NCBI GenBank assembly: GCA_963920575.1
Contig: OY986966.1
Coordinates: forward strand, 24,085,717 to 24,149,716
Length of the DNA stretch: 64,000 bases
Source of the DNA: Narthecium ossifragum
Taxonomy: Eukaryota > Streptophyta > Magnoliopsida > Dioscoreales > Nartheciaceae
Direction of reading: 5' to 3'
The notes beneath the pieces are model-generated. The model worked only from the letters and a program-made list of their open reading frames with translations, was not told the DNA's origin and ran no database searches. Both the position numbers and the translations under genes were made by a program. This document shows positions 23,141 through 35,045 of this stretch, in pieces (the stretch's first letter is position 1; the number at the start of each line of letters is the position of its first letter).

Positions 23141-24075
23141 CTTAGCCCAAAACTCTTTTTGGACTTCATCTGATTCAATCATGAGTTTATGACTTAATTA
23201 ACTGGCGAGGGTCATTTCAAATTTCAAATTTCAAGTTTTATTATTATAGATTAATTAATCTATGAAATTATCGAGTCATTTTGCACCAGGGCATTCGCCC
23301 ATAAATAAAAATATTGTCTCTAACTCTAGTAATGTACTCTCGATTGTAGATACGTGATTAACTATGTTGCAAAAAGTAAAAGAATATATTAACAAATTGT
23401 GTATGCTAAACTCGAATATAAAAGCTTAGTTTAGTAAGTTTACAGTTGACGAGGTACGTGATCCTTGGTAATCAGAATCATTATGTCAGTCAAGATCACA
23501 TATGGGAAGGTCGTAGGTACAAGTGGATTCTTCCATGGGTTCTTAAGGAAGTGTAGATAGGCCGGGCATTTTCTGCGGACATGAGAATAAAATTGTGTCG
23601 TGGAAAGTCTCCTCAATTTTCATTGCATATAACATTCTTCAAATTGAATTTCAGGTTATTCAACTAGTATTGAAGGAAGGCAAGAAAAGTGGAATAATAT
23701 GTTTGCAAATTAAAAGTGATGTGCGATTGACATAATGACATCCTTCCTCCAATTGCATTGATTTGTTGCATGACATCTTTTAAGATGTTAGAAATTTTCA
23801 TGTTTTTCAAATCATCCATATTCCAATGGATCTAAATATAGATACTGATGGACTAGCTATTAAGTCTAGAGTTAAATATGCAAATTGTAATAGAGAGGGT
23901 CTCAGTTTGATGAACCCTCTTACAACACCTGTTTTGAAGCCAGTTCACGGCTTCTAAATTCGGCTTAACCGGGGAAAAAATAAAGTTTACAGTCGGCGGT
24001 TTAAGGCTCGCAAGCTGTAACCTCTCTTGGACTCAATTTTATAACAATAAGTTTACGACTTGAAGTGCATTGCAA

Positions 24076-24107
<32 letters not shown>

Positions 24108-24630
24108 CAAACTATCTGTTATCAATTATCGCACCCCGATGTCTTTCTTACTTATTAGTTTTATTCCCAAAAAACTACATGACTGTAACGCAATTAGTTT
24201 TTGTCAATTATCTAAATTTTATTATTATTTAATACTTTTAACTATATAGTTGACTATAATACCGGGTATTGAGATATGATTTTACATTTTTTTCCAAGAC
24301 ACACTTAAACTATTTTATAATATATATATATATATATTTCCCGTGCCTTTTACATGATTTGATCGGTTTTTATTCCATGACGGCGTCGTTACGGGGAAAT
24401 CGAAGATGGATTCGAGTATCACAAAATACTTCTCCAAATTCTTCAATTCCTAAACTTTCAAAAAAGAATCCGTTTGAAAAAAAAGAAAGATGAACTCCCG
24501 CGGATTCCACCCCCGAGTGGACGCCGAAAATGGGCTTCGCCCTTGGACGGATCTGTGTGGGATCCGCCCATCCGCCGGATGCCGCGGATCCACCGGGATC
24601 CGGCGATGCCAAACAGCCCCTAAGAGTAAA
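23141..24630. other. Intergenic DNA with TA microsatellites
   Basis: AT-rich, with a (TA)n tract at about 24079-24108 and a shorter one near 24320-24340. A GC-rich patch at 24480-24610 ends in GCCAAACAGCCCC, resembling a MITE terminus. No gene seen. Confidence 0.45.
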
Positions 24631-24634
24631 ATGA

Positions 24635-25185
24635 CTAAGGCTACATATTGGTTCACAGTGAGAAATGGAATGAGATAAGGAATGGAATAGACCGAGAAAT
24701 GGAGTAATGGTTTCATATATTTAGTATGCACTAATGAATATGGAAATGGAATGAGAATAATATGTAAATGACGATACTACCCTTAATATATGCAACCATA
24801 CTCCCCCTGATATTTATTTGTTATGCTAATGGATCCAACGATGGAGAAATCAATTATGTTGATTGATGAATAATTAGATAGAATATTAATCTAACTGTAA
24901 TCCAACGGTGGCGATTTAATTCATCCAAGGATCAAGATGATTAATTCAATGGTTCAGATTGATTACATATGGGTAATTATGTCATTAGACATCTCATTAC
25001 TCATACAGACCTGAATGGAACGGGTCAATCCTAGGGGTGGGAGGAATAGGTCATTTCTTTTCCAGGAGGAATGAGGCATTCCATTCCAGCCGGAATGGGC
25101 GAACCAAACAACGAAATGCCTTTTCAGAATGGAAAAAGGGATTCCATTCCGACCAGAATGGGCGAACCAAACATGCCATAAGATA
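24635..25185. mobile_element. Putative MITE
   Basis: The left end GGCTACATATTGGTTC and the right end, inverted, GGCATGTTTGGTTCG resemble a degenerate terminal inverted repeat. A second internal copy of the right-end motif (GGGCGAACCAAAC) occurs near 25100. Ends and TSD are uncertain. Confidence 0.35.
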
Positions 25186-25781
25186 GACCCACAAATCATT
25201 GCGATCATCGGAATTTTTAATCCCAAAACATTCTGACTAACCTATGATGCCGATTTTTTAAAGGAGGCCGGAAGGCGAGGTCGCCTAGGCATTTTATGCA
25301 CGATTTCTCTCCGTGTACGTGAGTTGTTTTCTATCACGATATTGAGCAATTTTTCACCCTTCAATGAGAGTGTCTCCCACCGTTAAATATATGTGACGAA
25401 GGTTAACTTATAACCATCGCCTCATATAAGATAAATTTAATTATTTTTAAAAAATATTTTGTTATCAACAATGAAAGGGCATTTTTCTTTTTAAATTTCG
25501 ACATAGGTGGAACATGATTAGCGGTAAAACGTTACACGTCTGGTCGGTAAACGGAAGCTAATGGCGTGCATAACGATTGATTATGCATGTAGGTTTCTAC
25601 GACATCATTAAAATGTGGGTAGGGGATACGCAAAAAGAAGGACCCTTTTAAAAATTTATAATAATAAAAACTGGAATGATAGGCAGGTCGGGTGGAAAGC
25701 CAGGTTGGCGGCATCCTATTATTACTCATGCTCATAAACATAACCCAATTCAAATCGAGAGAAATATATATTCTCGATTGA

Positions 25782-27623
25782 GAGCAGCTCCAGTGGAGAT
25801 GCAAAATTCCCCAACTCACTCCAACCGACCTCTAAAAACTCCATTTATGCGGTGCCCCCCGAGCTCCATTTATCCAGCATATGAGGTTTTGATGCATTTC
25901 TCTTAACTACCTTTATAATTTCCATATTATCCTCCATATTCTTCTCATCTAATTCCAAATTACTAATATGTCCTATAGCTAAAGTATCTTAACTATAATA
26001 ATTAACGTAACTTTAAAATTACTGATTTATTTAAAAATAAATAATACTTCAATGGAAAACTCTTATCGAGCCCTACAAAACAAAATTAATATTGAATGTT
26101 TTTTAATTATTATTTATCTAATTGTAATTAAATTATTTTTTTAGTGAGTTTTTTTTGCATCATTGGGTTTTTAAATTATACATCAGTGAGTTTTTAATTA
26201 AATTAATTCTAATTTTAATTAAATTATCTAAAAGTATTTATGTAAAATACTAAAACGAAGACGAATCTTACATATTGAGAATTTCAATTTAATATGCATT
26301 AAGACATGAAAAGCATTGAACATAGATAAAAACGTTACATCTCTTCATTGCCATGTTGTTCCCACAAATGTTCAATCAGTGCATTTCGAAGTGCAAGATG
26401 TGCTTCTTTGTCCTTGATCTTTTTATGTCAATTAAGAAACTGGCAAAATCGTTTGGATTCACTTGCCTCCATCTCGTCAACATGCTGAGTACGTGGTGGA
26501 GTAAAAATGACAGCACTTTCATCTTCATTTCGTTCATCTTCGACAATCATATTATGTATTATAACACAAACAACCATGATATCATGTAACACACGTTAAT
26601 CCCAGAAACATTACGGCCCTTAACAGTGGCAAATCTTGATTGAAGAACTCCAAATGCCCGCTCTACATCTTTCCGGCATGTTTCTTGCATCATTGTGAAA
26701 TATTGTTTCGTTTTATCTTGTGAATGAGAAATGGTTTGAACAAGTGTCGAACATTTCGGGTATATGGCATCGGCTAAATAATAACCAATGTCATAATTTT
26801 TTCCTTAAATTATATAATGAGTAGGAGGGGTAATACCTTGTGTTAAGTTGGCGAACAAATGAAACGACTGTAATACATTAATATCATTGTTTGAGCCTGG
26901 TAAGCCGAAGTATGCATGCCATATTCACAAATCATATGATACTACTGCCTTAAGAATAATGATTGGCCCACCATGACGTCCTGAATATTGCCCTGCCCAT
27001 GTCGTTGGGCAATTCTTCCATTGCCAAAGCATGCAATCTAGACTTCTCAACATTCCTAGAGACCCTCACTCTTCGCCTTTCTGTAACAACCTTGCAACAT
27101 CGTTTGCATTGGGATACCTCAAATATTCACCTTTGTACACCTCTACAATTGCCCTACACAATCTCTTCAAACATTGGATTACAATTGACTCACCAATCCA
27201 AATATATTCATCAGTACTATCAGCTGGTGTTCCATATGCCAACATACGAAACGCTGCTGTAATTTTTTTGTAAAGTTGATAATCCAAGCTTACCAATACC
27301 ATCTTTTTTTTTAACGAAGAAGTTGTCGTACTCTTGTAGACAATATGGAGGAATGTGAAATAGTGTATCCCCATATATGGGGTTATCAGAGAAGTAGTCA
27401 TTCCATAGTCTTGTATTATCTTCAACCCTCCTACGGTTGTTCATCACATGACCAGGTATTGAACTTCTTCGTCTTGGTTGTTCATCATCTTTAAGTTGAT
27501 AAGCAATTTTGGCATTGTTGGAGGTATAAATACGAGCCAATATTTCATCCTCTTTCGCCCACTCAATCGTTTCTTCCTCCCACTCTTGAAAATATTGAGG
27601 AAATAATTCATCATCAAAAGAAG
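25782..27623 (-). mobile_element. PIF/Harbinger element, left part up to the gap
   Basis: The left end GAGCAGCTCCAGTGG resembles a Harbinger TIR. The 3' UTR (25980-26334) is shared with the derivative at 6022. The element extends across the gap; its right terminus was not identified. Confidence 0.6.
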
Positions 27624-27915
27624 NNNNNNNNNNNNNNNNNNNNNNNNNNNNNNNNNNNNNNNNNNNNNNNNNNNNNNNNNNNNNNNNNNNNNNNNNNNNN
27701 NNNNNNNNNNNNNNNNNNNNNNNNNNNNNNNNNNNNNNNNNNNNNNNNNNNNNNNNNNNNNNNNNNNNNNNNNNNNNNNNNNNNNNNNNNNNNNNNNNNN
27801 NNNNNNNNNNNNNNNNNNNNNNNGATACATCAACTAAACGACTTCTTCTTCTTTGCGGCTCGTGTTGGAGCAACCTTTCTTTTATCCTCACCGTGTTTCC
27901 TCGTAGTTTTCCCAT
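26335..27915 (-). pseudogene. HARBI1/ALP1-type Harbinger transposase pseudogene
   Basis: Minus-strand reading shows the DDE nuclease: first Asp in RSLDCM (near 27038), second in GSNNDINVL (near 26884), Glu in DVERAFGVL (near 26662), plus NCPTTWAGQYSGR and HDIMVVCVIIHNM. It ends at TAA 26337-26335. Premature stops include TGA at 27068-27066 after KGEE, TGA in DL*IWHAY and TAA in II*GK, and there is a frameshift near 26613. The N-terminal part is lost in the 200-N gap; a Lys/Arg-rich stretch beyond it (27830-27900) may be its nuclear-localisation region. The autonomous enzyme would cut at TWA sites; this copy cannot. Confidence 0.85.
27624..27823. other. Assembly gap, exactly 200 N
   Basis: An exact round length indicates a scaffolding gap of unknown true size. 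It falls inside the Harbinger transposase coding region and directly against one arm of a large inverted repeat. Confidence 0.99.
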
Positions 27916-28195
27916 GAGCTGGCTCGGTGGGCAATTCAGCTTCAGTTGGTATCGGGAGGAGCCATGCTCGGCGGGAGGGAGGAAGAGGTTTCGGCCACCG
28001 TGTTAAGTTGTTTGTGTGGTATCCCCGCCGAAGTCTCTTCCTCCCTCCCGTGGGGCATGGCTCCTCCCAATACCTACTGAAGCGGAAATGCCCACCGAGC
28101 CAGCTCATGGGGAAACTGCGAAGAAACACGGCGGGGATAAAAGAAAGGTTGCTCCAACACGAGTCCCAAAGAAGAAGTAGTTTAGTTGATGTAAC
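27824..28195. repeat. Large inverted repeat, arms about 170 bp
   Basis: Left arm 27824-27995 and right arm 28027-28195 are near-perfect reverse complements around a 31-bp spacer. Shared landmarks are TGAGCTGGCTCGGTGGGCA, GGAGGAGCCATGC and GTTGGAGCAACCTTTC. The left arm runs into the gap, so its true length may be greater. Each arm encodes a basic stretch (KRKVAPTR). Confidence 0.88.
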
Positions 28196-28319
28196 ATATT
28201 GTTTGCCTTGATGTTAAGTTATTTGGGTGGTATATAACAAACTGTTTACCTTGATATTAAGTTGTTTGGGTGGTATGTAACAAACTGTTTGCGTTGATGT
28301 TAAGTTGTTTGGGTGGTAT
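28191..28319 (+). repeat. 43-bp tandem repeat, three copies
   Basis: The unit is GTAACAAACTGTTTGCGTTG then ATGTTAAGTTGTTTGGGTGG then TAT, repeated three times. The inverted-repeat spacer at 28001-28022 is a piece of the same unit. Confidence 0.85.
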
Positions 28320-28376
28320 GTAACAAACCTCGTACACATTCATCAATACGCGTGCTTGGAAGTGAAGACACGTATG

Positions 28377-28915
28377 TAGAATTTCACACACACGCATCTA
28401 AAAATTATACCCGTGCTTCCATCATAGAGTTACACACTCTTTTGAAACCCACGTTTTCAAAACATACACGTACCGTTATAAAACATACACGTATCGTTGT
28501 AACAAATACACGTATATAGAATTTCACACACACGTATCTAAAAATTATACCCGTGCTTCCATCATAGAGTTACACACTCTTTTGAAACACACGTTTTCAA
28601 AACATACACGTACCGTTATAAAACATACACGTATCGTTGTAACAAATACACGTATGTAGAATTTCACACACACACATCTAAAAATTATACCCGTGCTTCC
28701 ATCATAGAGTTACACTCTTTTGAAACACACGTTTTCAAAACATACACGTACCGTTATAAAACATACACGTATCGTTGTAACAAATACACGTATGTAGAAT
28801 TTCACACACACGCATCTAAACATTAAACCCGTGCTTCCATCATAGAGTTACACCTTTCTTTTGTAACACGCGTTTTCAAACAATACACGTATCGGTAAAA
28901 CAAATACACGTGTAG
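28377..28915 (+). repeat. 140-bp tandem repeat, almost four copies
   Basis: TAGAATTTCACACACAC recurs at 28377, 28517, 28657 and 28795 (periods 140, 140 and 138). Each unit carries three to four CACGTA/TACACGT words. The last copy is truncated near 28915. It may be subterminal sequence of the Harbinger element or an independent satellite. Confidence 0.88.
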
Positions 28916-29574
28916 CGCCAAAATAATTGCTTTTTACATTACACCAAGAGGTGTACTACACTGCAGTATACAATGCAAACAAGATAGACCAACATCATGT
29001 AGCGGACGGAGCTGGTGATGTACCGGACACAGCTACAAGACGTACAGGTGCATCGGGTTGAAGTGGCAGCATCGCGTTCATGATTTATAACCCGTCCGTT
29101 GAAGTGGCAATGCAGCGGAACGCTTCTCATCGCCTTGCATGTGTGGAGAGCTCTCTCCGGTGAACTATTTTGGCGAAGAAAACCGCGACGATCGAAGGTA
29201 GAAAAGAGGAGGCAGTTGATAGAGAGGAGAGATGAATGAATAAGGGAGAAGAGAAGAGTAGGCAGTGGAAAGGGAGGAGATGAGCCAGTGGAAATGGATG
29301 AGTCATGAAAGAATAAGGGAGAAACTGGAAATGGAGAAGAGAAGAGAAGGCAATGGAGAGGGAGAGTAGAAGATGACAGGAGGGAGGGCCAGGCTTGGGA
29401 AGAAGGAACAAGAAGACACATCCCGTCACATTTAATGCGACGGGAGGTTTTTTTTTTTAAACCTATGCATTAAATACGGCAATGATGAGGAGAGACGGAT
29501 GACCATTCATGGCATGTGAAGGGAGGGGTAATTTAGAGATTTATATACTTTGTGGTCCTATGTTGCAAACAATC
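28916..29574. other. Unclassified spacer, purine-rich
   Basis: A GA-rich segment (29160-29400) gives long minus-strand ORFs rich in Ser, Leu and Pro that look compositional. A short poly-T lies near 29448. No gene seen. Confidence 0.35.
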
Positions 29575-30508
29575 AGTGGCGAGGGTATGAATCTGCCAAA
29601 TATGGACATTGGTGGTCCATTTTGGCAAAACATTCTATAAAAAGGTGTTTGCTGGCTGAAAATTGAAGGTCCCCATAGAGAGAAAAGAGAGAACTAGGGC
29701 TTGGAGGATTCTCTGGAGAAGATGGAGCTACAACGTGGATCCCAATCGTTCTTCATCGAATATAAGGCTTCGATCACAAAGATGAGTAGCTAATTCTATA
29801 CTTAGGGATCTCATGAAGTTTTAGTAGATCTTCCTTGTATTTTTCTAGTTGAATCTTGTATTCTTTTTCTGGACATGATCTTATAGATTTGGTTTTAATG
29901 ATGAAAGAGTTGAGGGAACAGAGTTCCTTGACGTATTTTTAGTCCTACTTGATTTCGGTGATTGATGGTAGAGATCTATAGGATGGTTTTTATGTGGTTT
30001 GTGAATAACCGATGAGATATTTTATGCTTAGTGAAGATAGCTTGTGCTAAGGTTACCCCGAAGACAATCTATGCTAATCGAAGATAAAATATGCCTTTGG
30101 AAAACACTCTCCTTCTTTTAAGGATTCATGTAAGCTTAAGAAGCTGTGAATCTATAATGTCTAGATAAGAAAACAAGAGAATAACTAGAGAATACAGGAA
30201 GTGAAACTAAAGTGGATTGAGTAATCCCTAGCTTTTCTCTCATTAATATTTTTCAGTCTTTTTACATCGCTTTCTTAACTAGTTTTAATTAATCAGTTTC
30301 CAAAATCCCAAATCAATCCTTTTCGCTTTAGATTTAGAGTTCCGAGATTTAATTCTGATTTCTCCTTCGTAAGCAAAGTTTTCCCTGTGGTTCGATCCCA
30401 TATTTCATCACTATTCTACCCCATAGTTTAGTATTTTGAATAAGGGTTTATAAATTTTATTCTTGATTGAGTTTGCAACGTTTTTAACGACGCGTTTGTA
30501 AGCGATCA
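29575..30508 (+). mobile_element. Truncated family B LTR
   Basis: From the TATA-like TTCTATAAAAAGG (near 29632) to GTAAGCGATCA (30508) this aligns with the 3' two-thirds of the solo LTRs at 1246 and 15303 (GAGGGAACAGAGTTCCTT, AAGATGAGTAGCTAATTC). The upstream U3 is missing or too diverged, and no TSD was found. Confidence 0.7.
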
Positions 30509-31087
30509 CATACCACAAATGAACACGAGTCATATAACGAACAATCTATCCTTTAGTTTCATACGATGAATGTTGCCACCATCACGTTGGAATGGGTGGT
30601 ACAGGGTAATGAGTGTGTAAGAAAACTTGCGCGAGGTGATTGCCAACATGGGGAACTGGAGGAGTCCTTAATGACAAGTGAGTAAAATAACTCCCAACAT
30701 TCTCACCAAATGTATGCAGTATAAGGTTGTACATTAATGCGATGACAATTCCCAAAGACATAGAGTCCATCCAATACATCTCTAGTGCCCACGACTCGAA
30801 CCAATTCAGTGAGAATAATAGATTAGCTACCAAATTCCGATCTGGATAAAGCTTATCATATAAATATTTTTTTTTGTTGAATCTCTTCCATAAGCTCGAA
30901 TCATACTTGAGATCAACCTTTTTCGCCATACCCAATTAGTGCGGCTATCGCCCTGAATCCACGATGACTGTCAATTGAACGTCAACAATGTAGAAAATAT
31001 AACACTACAAAGTCGACATAGGTAATTTCTCAATATAGGTATCACGGATGGGTGGAACTAGAGAGTGATCATGGGTCAATTTTTACT

Positions 31088-31215
31088 ATTTGAAATTTTG
31101 AAATTTTTACTATTTGAAATTTGAAATTTTTACAATTTGAAATTTTTACGATTTGAAATTTCTATGAAATTTGAACTTTTGAAATTTTTACTAGTTGAAA
31201 TTTGAAAATTTTATA
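31088..31215. repeat. AT-rich minisatellite, ATTTTTACTATTTGAA-like
   Basis: About seven irregular copies of ATTTTTACNATTTGAA stand in direct orientation. Low-complexity DNA without other features. Confidence 0.7.
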
Positions 31216-31606
31216 ATATAAACTTTAAAATTTTGAAATATGAAGGGTACTTTGGGAATGGTATTTTGGATTTTTTTTCTCCAAAATGGACTAAATAATA
31301 AAAAAAAACTGATTAAAGAAAATGCTCAATTTGTGGTCTAATTGCTGGATTGGGTAACAAAGGACCCTCGGTCCCTTTTATCAAGAAATAATAAACAAAA
31401 CTTATTAAAAAAATAAACAAAACTAATAAAAAGAAAAAACTAAATAAAAATTAAACAAAACTGAAAAAAAAGAAACTCATAAAGAAGGGGGAGGGGAATT
31501 AAACAAAATTGAAAATAAAGAAAATAAAGAAACTCACAAAGAAGGGGAGGGGAATTAAACAAAGGAAAAAAAAAATTAAATAATATTATTTTAAAAAAAA
31601 TATTAC
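31216..31606. other. A-rich low-complexity DNA
   Basis: AAACT/AAAG-rich, with two copies of an AAGAAACTCA..AAAGAAGGGG segment about 60 bp apart (near 31467 and 31527). No gene seen. Confidence 0.45.
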
Positions 31607-31972
31607 TAAAATATACCTATAGAGAAAATATTTATGGGGATATGCTTGTTTTGGCCACGTCAGCGCCACGCTGGCGTGGCCTCTCATTTTTTTAATCCTG
31701 TCAATGAAGACGTAACTTCAAATTACGTCTATATTAATAAAGATGTCTTTGACCTTGGCCCCCCCTCCCCCCACACCGCACGGAGGCTAAAGGCGGATAG
31801 GAGAGTGGCCCTTATAAGACGTAGGTATTATTGTTCACGATCTATGATTTTGTTACCCACTTTAATGTTGATGTGATCTAACCGAATTCGTATTTTAAAA
31901 TTATAGATTATATGGTATCTATACACACCGCAACGTCTAGTACAATTACCAGCCCTTTGCACTGCGGGGTTT

Positions 31973-33500
31973 TGATAAGACTTGAAAAGTGCACAAAACA
32001 CCATTGTAATTTGGCTTTGTTGGTATCCGAGCAATGCTTCACTGACTACTTTTATCCCATTTCAGGTATAACAGATCCTACTATGAGTTAGATCAATTTT
32101 GGAGCTAAAAGAAGCGTATTCTGGCAATTCTAGCATGAAGGATCGATCCTCCTCTATTGAAGAGATCGATCCTACTTGACCAGCACATGGATTAAGAACA
32201 AGCATAAAGGGATCGATCGTACTCAATATGAAGGATCGATCCTCCACGGGACGTAGCATAACAACAAGTGAACGATCGATCGGACTCGATAAGAACGATC
32301 GATCCTTCTCGGGGCGTCACCAGCAATTGAAGATAGTAGGATCGATCCTACTCCATAGAAGGATCGATCCTTTGCGGTCAGAAAGGAAGATCAACGACTC
32401 AGATCTAATCCGTGGGAGGATGTTTTACTAGGCTATAAATAGTCAGTTTTTAGGGATTCGGGGGGCTTTTTCTGAACCTTTTTTTGGGGGGAGAGTTTCC
32501 TGTCTTTCTTTAAAAACTTTTCTTCGACGATTCTTGGAGGAGATCCATGGCGGGAGGAGATCATCGACTTCCACCTATGGGTCGACCCCTAAAGATGAGT
32601 AGCTAAAACCCTAGCCATGAGATTCTTATGATGTAACTAGGGTTTCTATTAGGGATTTCGTAGATCTAGGGCTTGTATACATTATTGATTGGCTTATATG
32701 GATTGATTTCTATTTCTTTTACACCTTGGTGTCAATTTCTTGCTGGATGTGTGGATTGTTCGTGTTTACACTTGATTTCGGAGCTTGTGTATGCTAGGGC
32801 TTGGATTGGATTCATTCAAATAGGAGTACCATGCTAGTCCCATGGTATCTCGGATGGAATCTTCTTCGTGACTAGGGATTGTATAGTGCTAGAACCACTA
32901 TAGTAGTGCTACTCCCATTACGTTCTATCTCTAATCCTTCATACATCCTATCTTTGTAGATTCGGCTATCAAGATGCTAAACCCATATTGATGTTACACC
33001 TAAATCCATACCCATACTACCACTTGCGACGAATTCATCCTAATAAGAGGGTTCATTAGCGGCGAACGTAACTGAACATTTGGTCACCGACATTTAGATA
33101 ATTGTTCTTGCCAACAAGGAATCCTAAACAGAACTTGTTGAGTGATAAGGAGAACTAGTCATTCACTTATCAACTATTAGGAAAGCCATTCATCGTGATC
33201 AACATGCCCTGATCTTAGGAAGACATGATAGAACCTTTGTTATTGATTAAGAATCCTGTGGTCTTTTCTCTCGCATTTATAAACCCTTTAGTATAAATCT
33301 AGTTTATTATCAACCTGTAATCTTCTCTCGACTCATTGGTAGGAAATTTACTAAGCTTTCAATCTCAATCACCTTAATCCCTGTGGATTCGACTCGGACT
33401 CTCCGCTATCTACTAGTTCCTTAGTAGTAAAGTAGAGTACCGAAAATTATAATAATTTTGATTAGACTTGTTAAGCCACAACACTTTCCAAGTCGTATCA
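31973..33500 (+). mobile_element. Athila-like solo LTR (1528 bp)
   Basis: Runs TGATAAGACTTG...AGTCGTATCA with a perfect 5-bp TSD GGTTT (31968-31972, 33501-33505). The first 150 bp match the fragment at 1-147 inverted, and it aligns with the LTRs of the element at 45582-54683 along its length. Eight GATCGATC-type palindromes lie at 32140-32370, then a TATA box GGCTATAAATAG near 32431. Removing the LTR and one TSD rejoins the PMD frame. Confidence 0.92.
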
Positions 33501-34295
33501 GGTTTGCTGTCTGGAGGAGTCATGTGTCGTTCATATGCTTTGATGTTGTGAAGATGCACCATGCATTACGAGTGATGCGGCAGTTTGGCTTGCGACAAGA
33601 GATACCACCCTCGGTGACAGAGAGACTAGCGAGTGCAAGCCGTCAGGGCAATGTTACTGTGGACTGGGTCACTACACATCACCAGTATATCACCCAATGG
33701 GAGGAGCGACACCAGAGAATCATTGACGGTGCAGTGGACGATGGTGAGGATCATGCGTCATATTTGCAGTGGTACTAGGGGATCACCAGGAGATATGTCA
33801 ATAGGCCTAGATTGGAGGACAAAATGACCTATCAGCCGAACATACACCTGCTACGGACGCTGATAAATATAATTTGTTCGTTAGTAATTAATTCTTATAT
33901 TGTGTTAATCTAACCAAACTTTCTTAACTCGCCATTAACAGTATGACACAGCCGAGGAGAATTACATGATGTGCCGTGACCCTTCTGAAGAGGAGCTCAC
34001 CGATCGTTTGACACTAGTATTCTACTCTATGATGGAGGATTTGCGAATTTGCGGCGGAGATCCTGTCAGTTCACAATAGTCGCAACAGACTACTGAGTGG
34101 ACTACTTTCTGTGACATACCGATATCTCAAGATATACCATCATCATATCCAGTCATGGGCACAACAGAGGAGGATCCGAAGGGACATGTTGAGCACGATG
34201 TCGGTGTCGGTACTACGATGGGGGGAGGGGAGGCTGAATCGTCGAGGAAGAAAAAGATGGCAGTGAAGAAGAAGCAAAAAACTTGGAGGTTGTGA
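33501..34295 (+). pseudogene. PMD gene fragment, C-terminal half
   Basis: From the LTR junction the frame reads FAVWRSHV, DVVKMHHALRVMRQFGLRQ, YITQWEERH and DHASYLQWY, the classic C-terminal half of plant mobile domains. An in-frame TAG follows WY, then GITRRYVNRPRLEDK continues. A further exon after an AACAG acceptor (33942) is acidic then Lys-rich (SSRKKKMAVKKKQK) and ends TGA 34293-34295, with another internal TAG near 34080. Only about 30 codons of the same gene lie before the LTR (31880-31972). The N-terminal half is absent. Confidence 0.75.
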
Positions 34296-35045
34296 TTGTC
34301 TTCTATTGTAACTTTGGTTTTTTTTTGTTAATGGTTTGTGACCATTTAGAGATGTTAATGATGTTTGATGTAAACGATTTTGATTTATATAAAGACTGTG
34401 TATAGATGTGAATGGGTGGGTGAGTGTTTAGATGTGAATGAGGTGGGTGGGTGTTTAGATGTGAATGCGATGATTAATTTGTAAACATTGTATATCTGTT
34501 TGATTGTATGGTTGTACAGAGTGGAAAAGAAAACTCAAGTGTGAGGTTGTTGTGAGTACAACGTAAGTTACGTCTTAATAATGAACTCACGGAAAAGGTT
34601 CCAGTCACAAACGTAAGTTGAAGTTACGTCTTTATTAATATAGACGTAACTCCAATCTACGTCTTATAAGGGTCACTCTCCTATCCGCCCTTAGCCTTCG
34701 TGCGGTGGGGGAATGTTTCAAGTTACGTCTTTATTAATATAAACGTAACTTGGAGTTACGTCTTCATTGGCAGGATTAAAAAAATGAAAGGTCACACCAG
34801 CGTGACGCTGACGTGGCCAAAGCAGAATATCCTCATCAATATTTTTTCTATAGGTATATTATTATTTTAAAAAAAATTCCTTAAACAAAAGAGAAAAAAA
34901 AACACAAGGGTATAACAGAAGATCCGGGGGGACAATGGGGTGTCAGCGGGGGTGGGGGGCGAGAAGCAATTTGCTTAAATTCAGCAAATATGGGAAGAAA
35001 CCCGAGCCACCATAACGGTCATCTATTGAGGCCAACGGCGATGAG

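Larger units (their letters stand above)
31607..34866. mobile_element. TIR-MULE carrying a PMD gene fragment
   Basis: Long terminal inverted repeats of about 220-240 bp: the left runs inward from ATATACCTATAGA (31611) to about 31840, the right outward from about 34640 to TCTATAGGTATAT (34858). Shared landmarks are TTTGGCCACGTCAGCG, ATTTTTTTAATCCTG, CAATGAAGACGTAACT and a GGCGGATAGGAGAGTG box. Outer boundaries and the 9-bp TSD are blurred by flanking A/T runs. The interior holds the C-terminal part of a PMD gene, so this is a PMD-carrying MULE, now split by a solo LTR. Its right end is about 180 bp from the ET start codon. Confidence 0.78.

Noticed and set aside
28939..29421. 160-codon minus-strand ORF rich in Ser, Leu and Pro
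   Set aside because: Composition follows a GA-rich tract; another frame gives a similar ORF.
30582..30935. 117-codon minus-strand ORF with hydrophobic centre
   Set aside because: No recognisable motif, no splice context and adjacent to an LTR end; could be part of an unknown element but cannot be supported.
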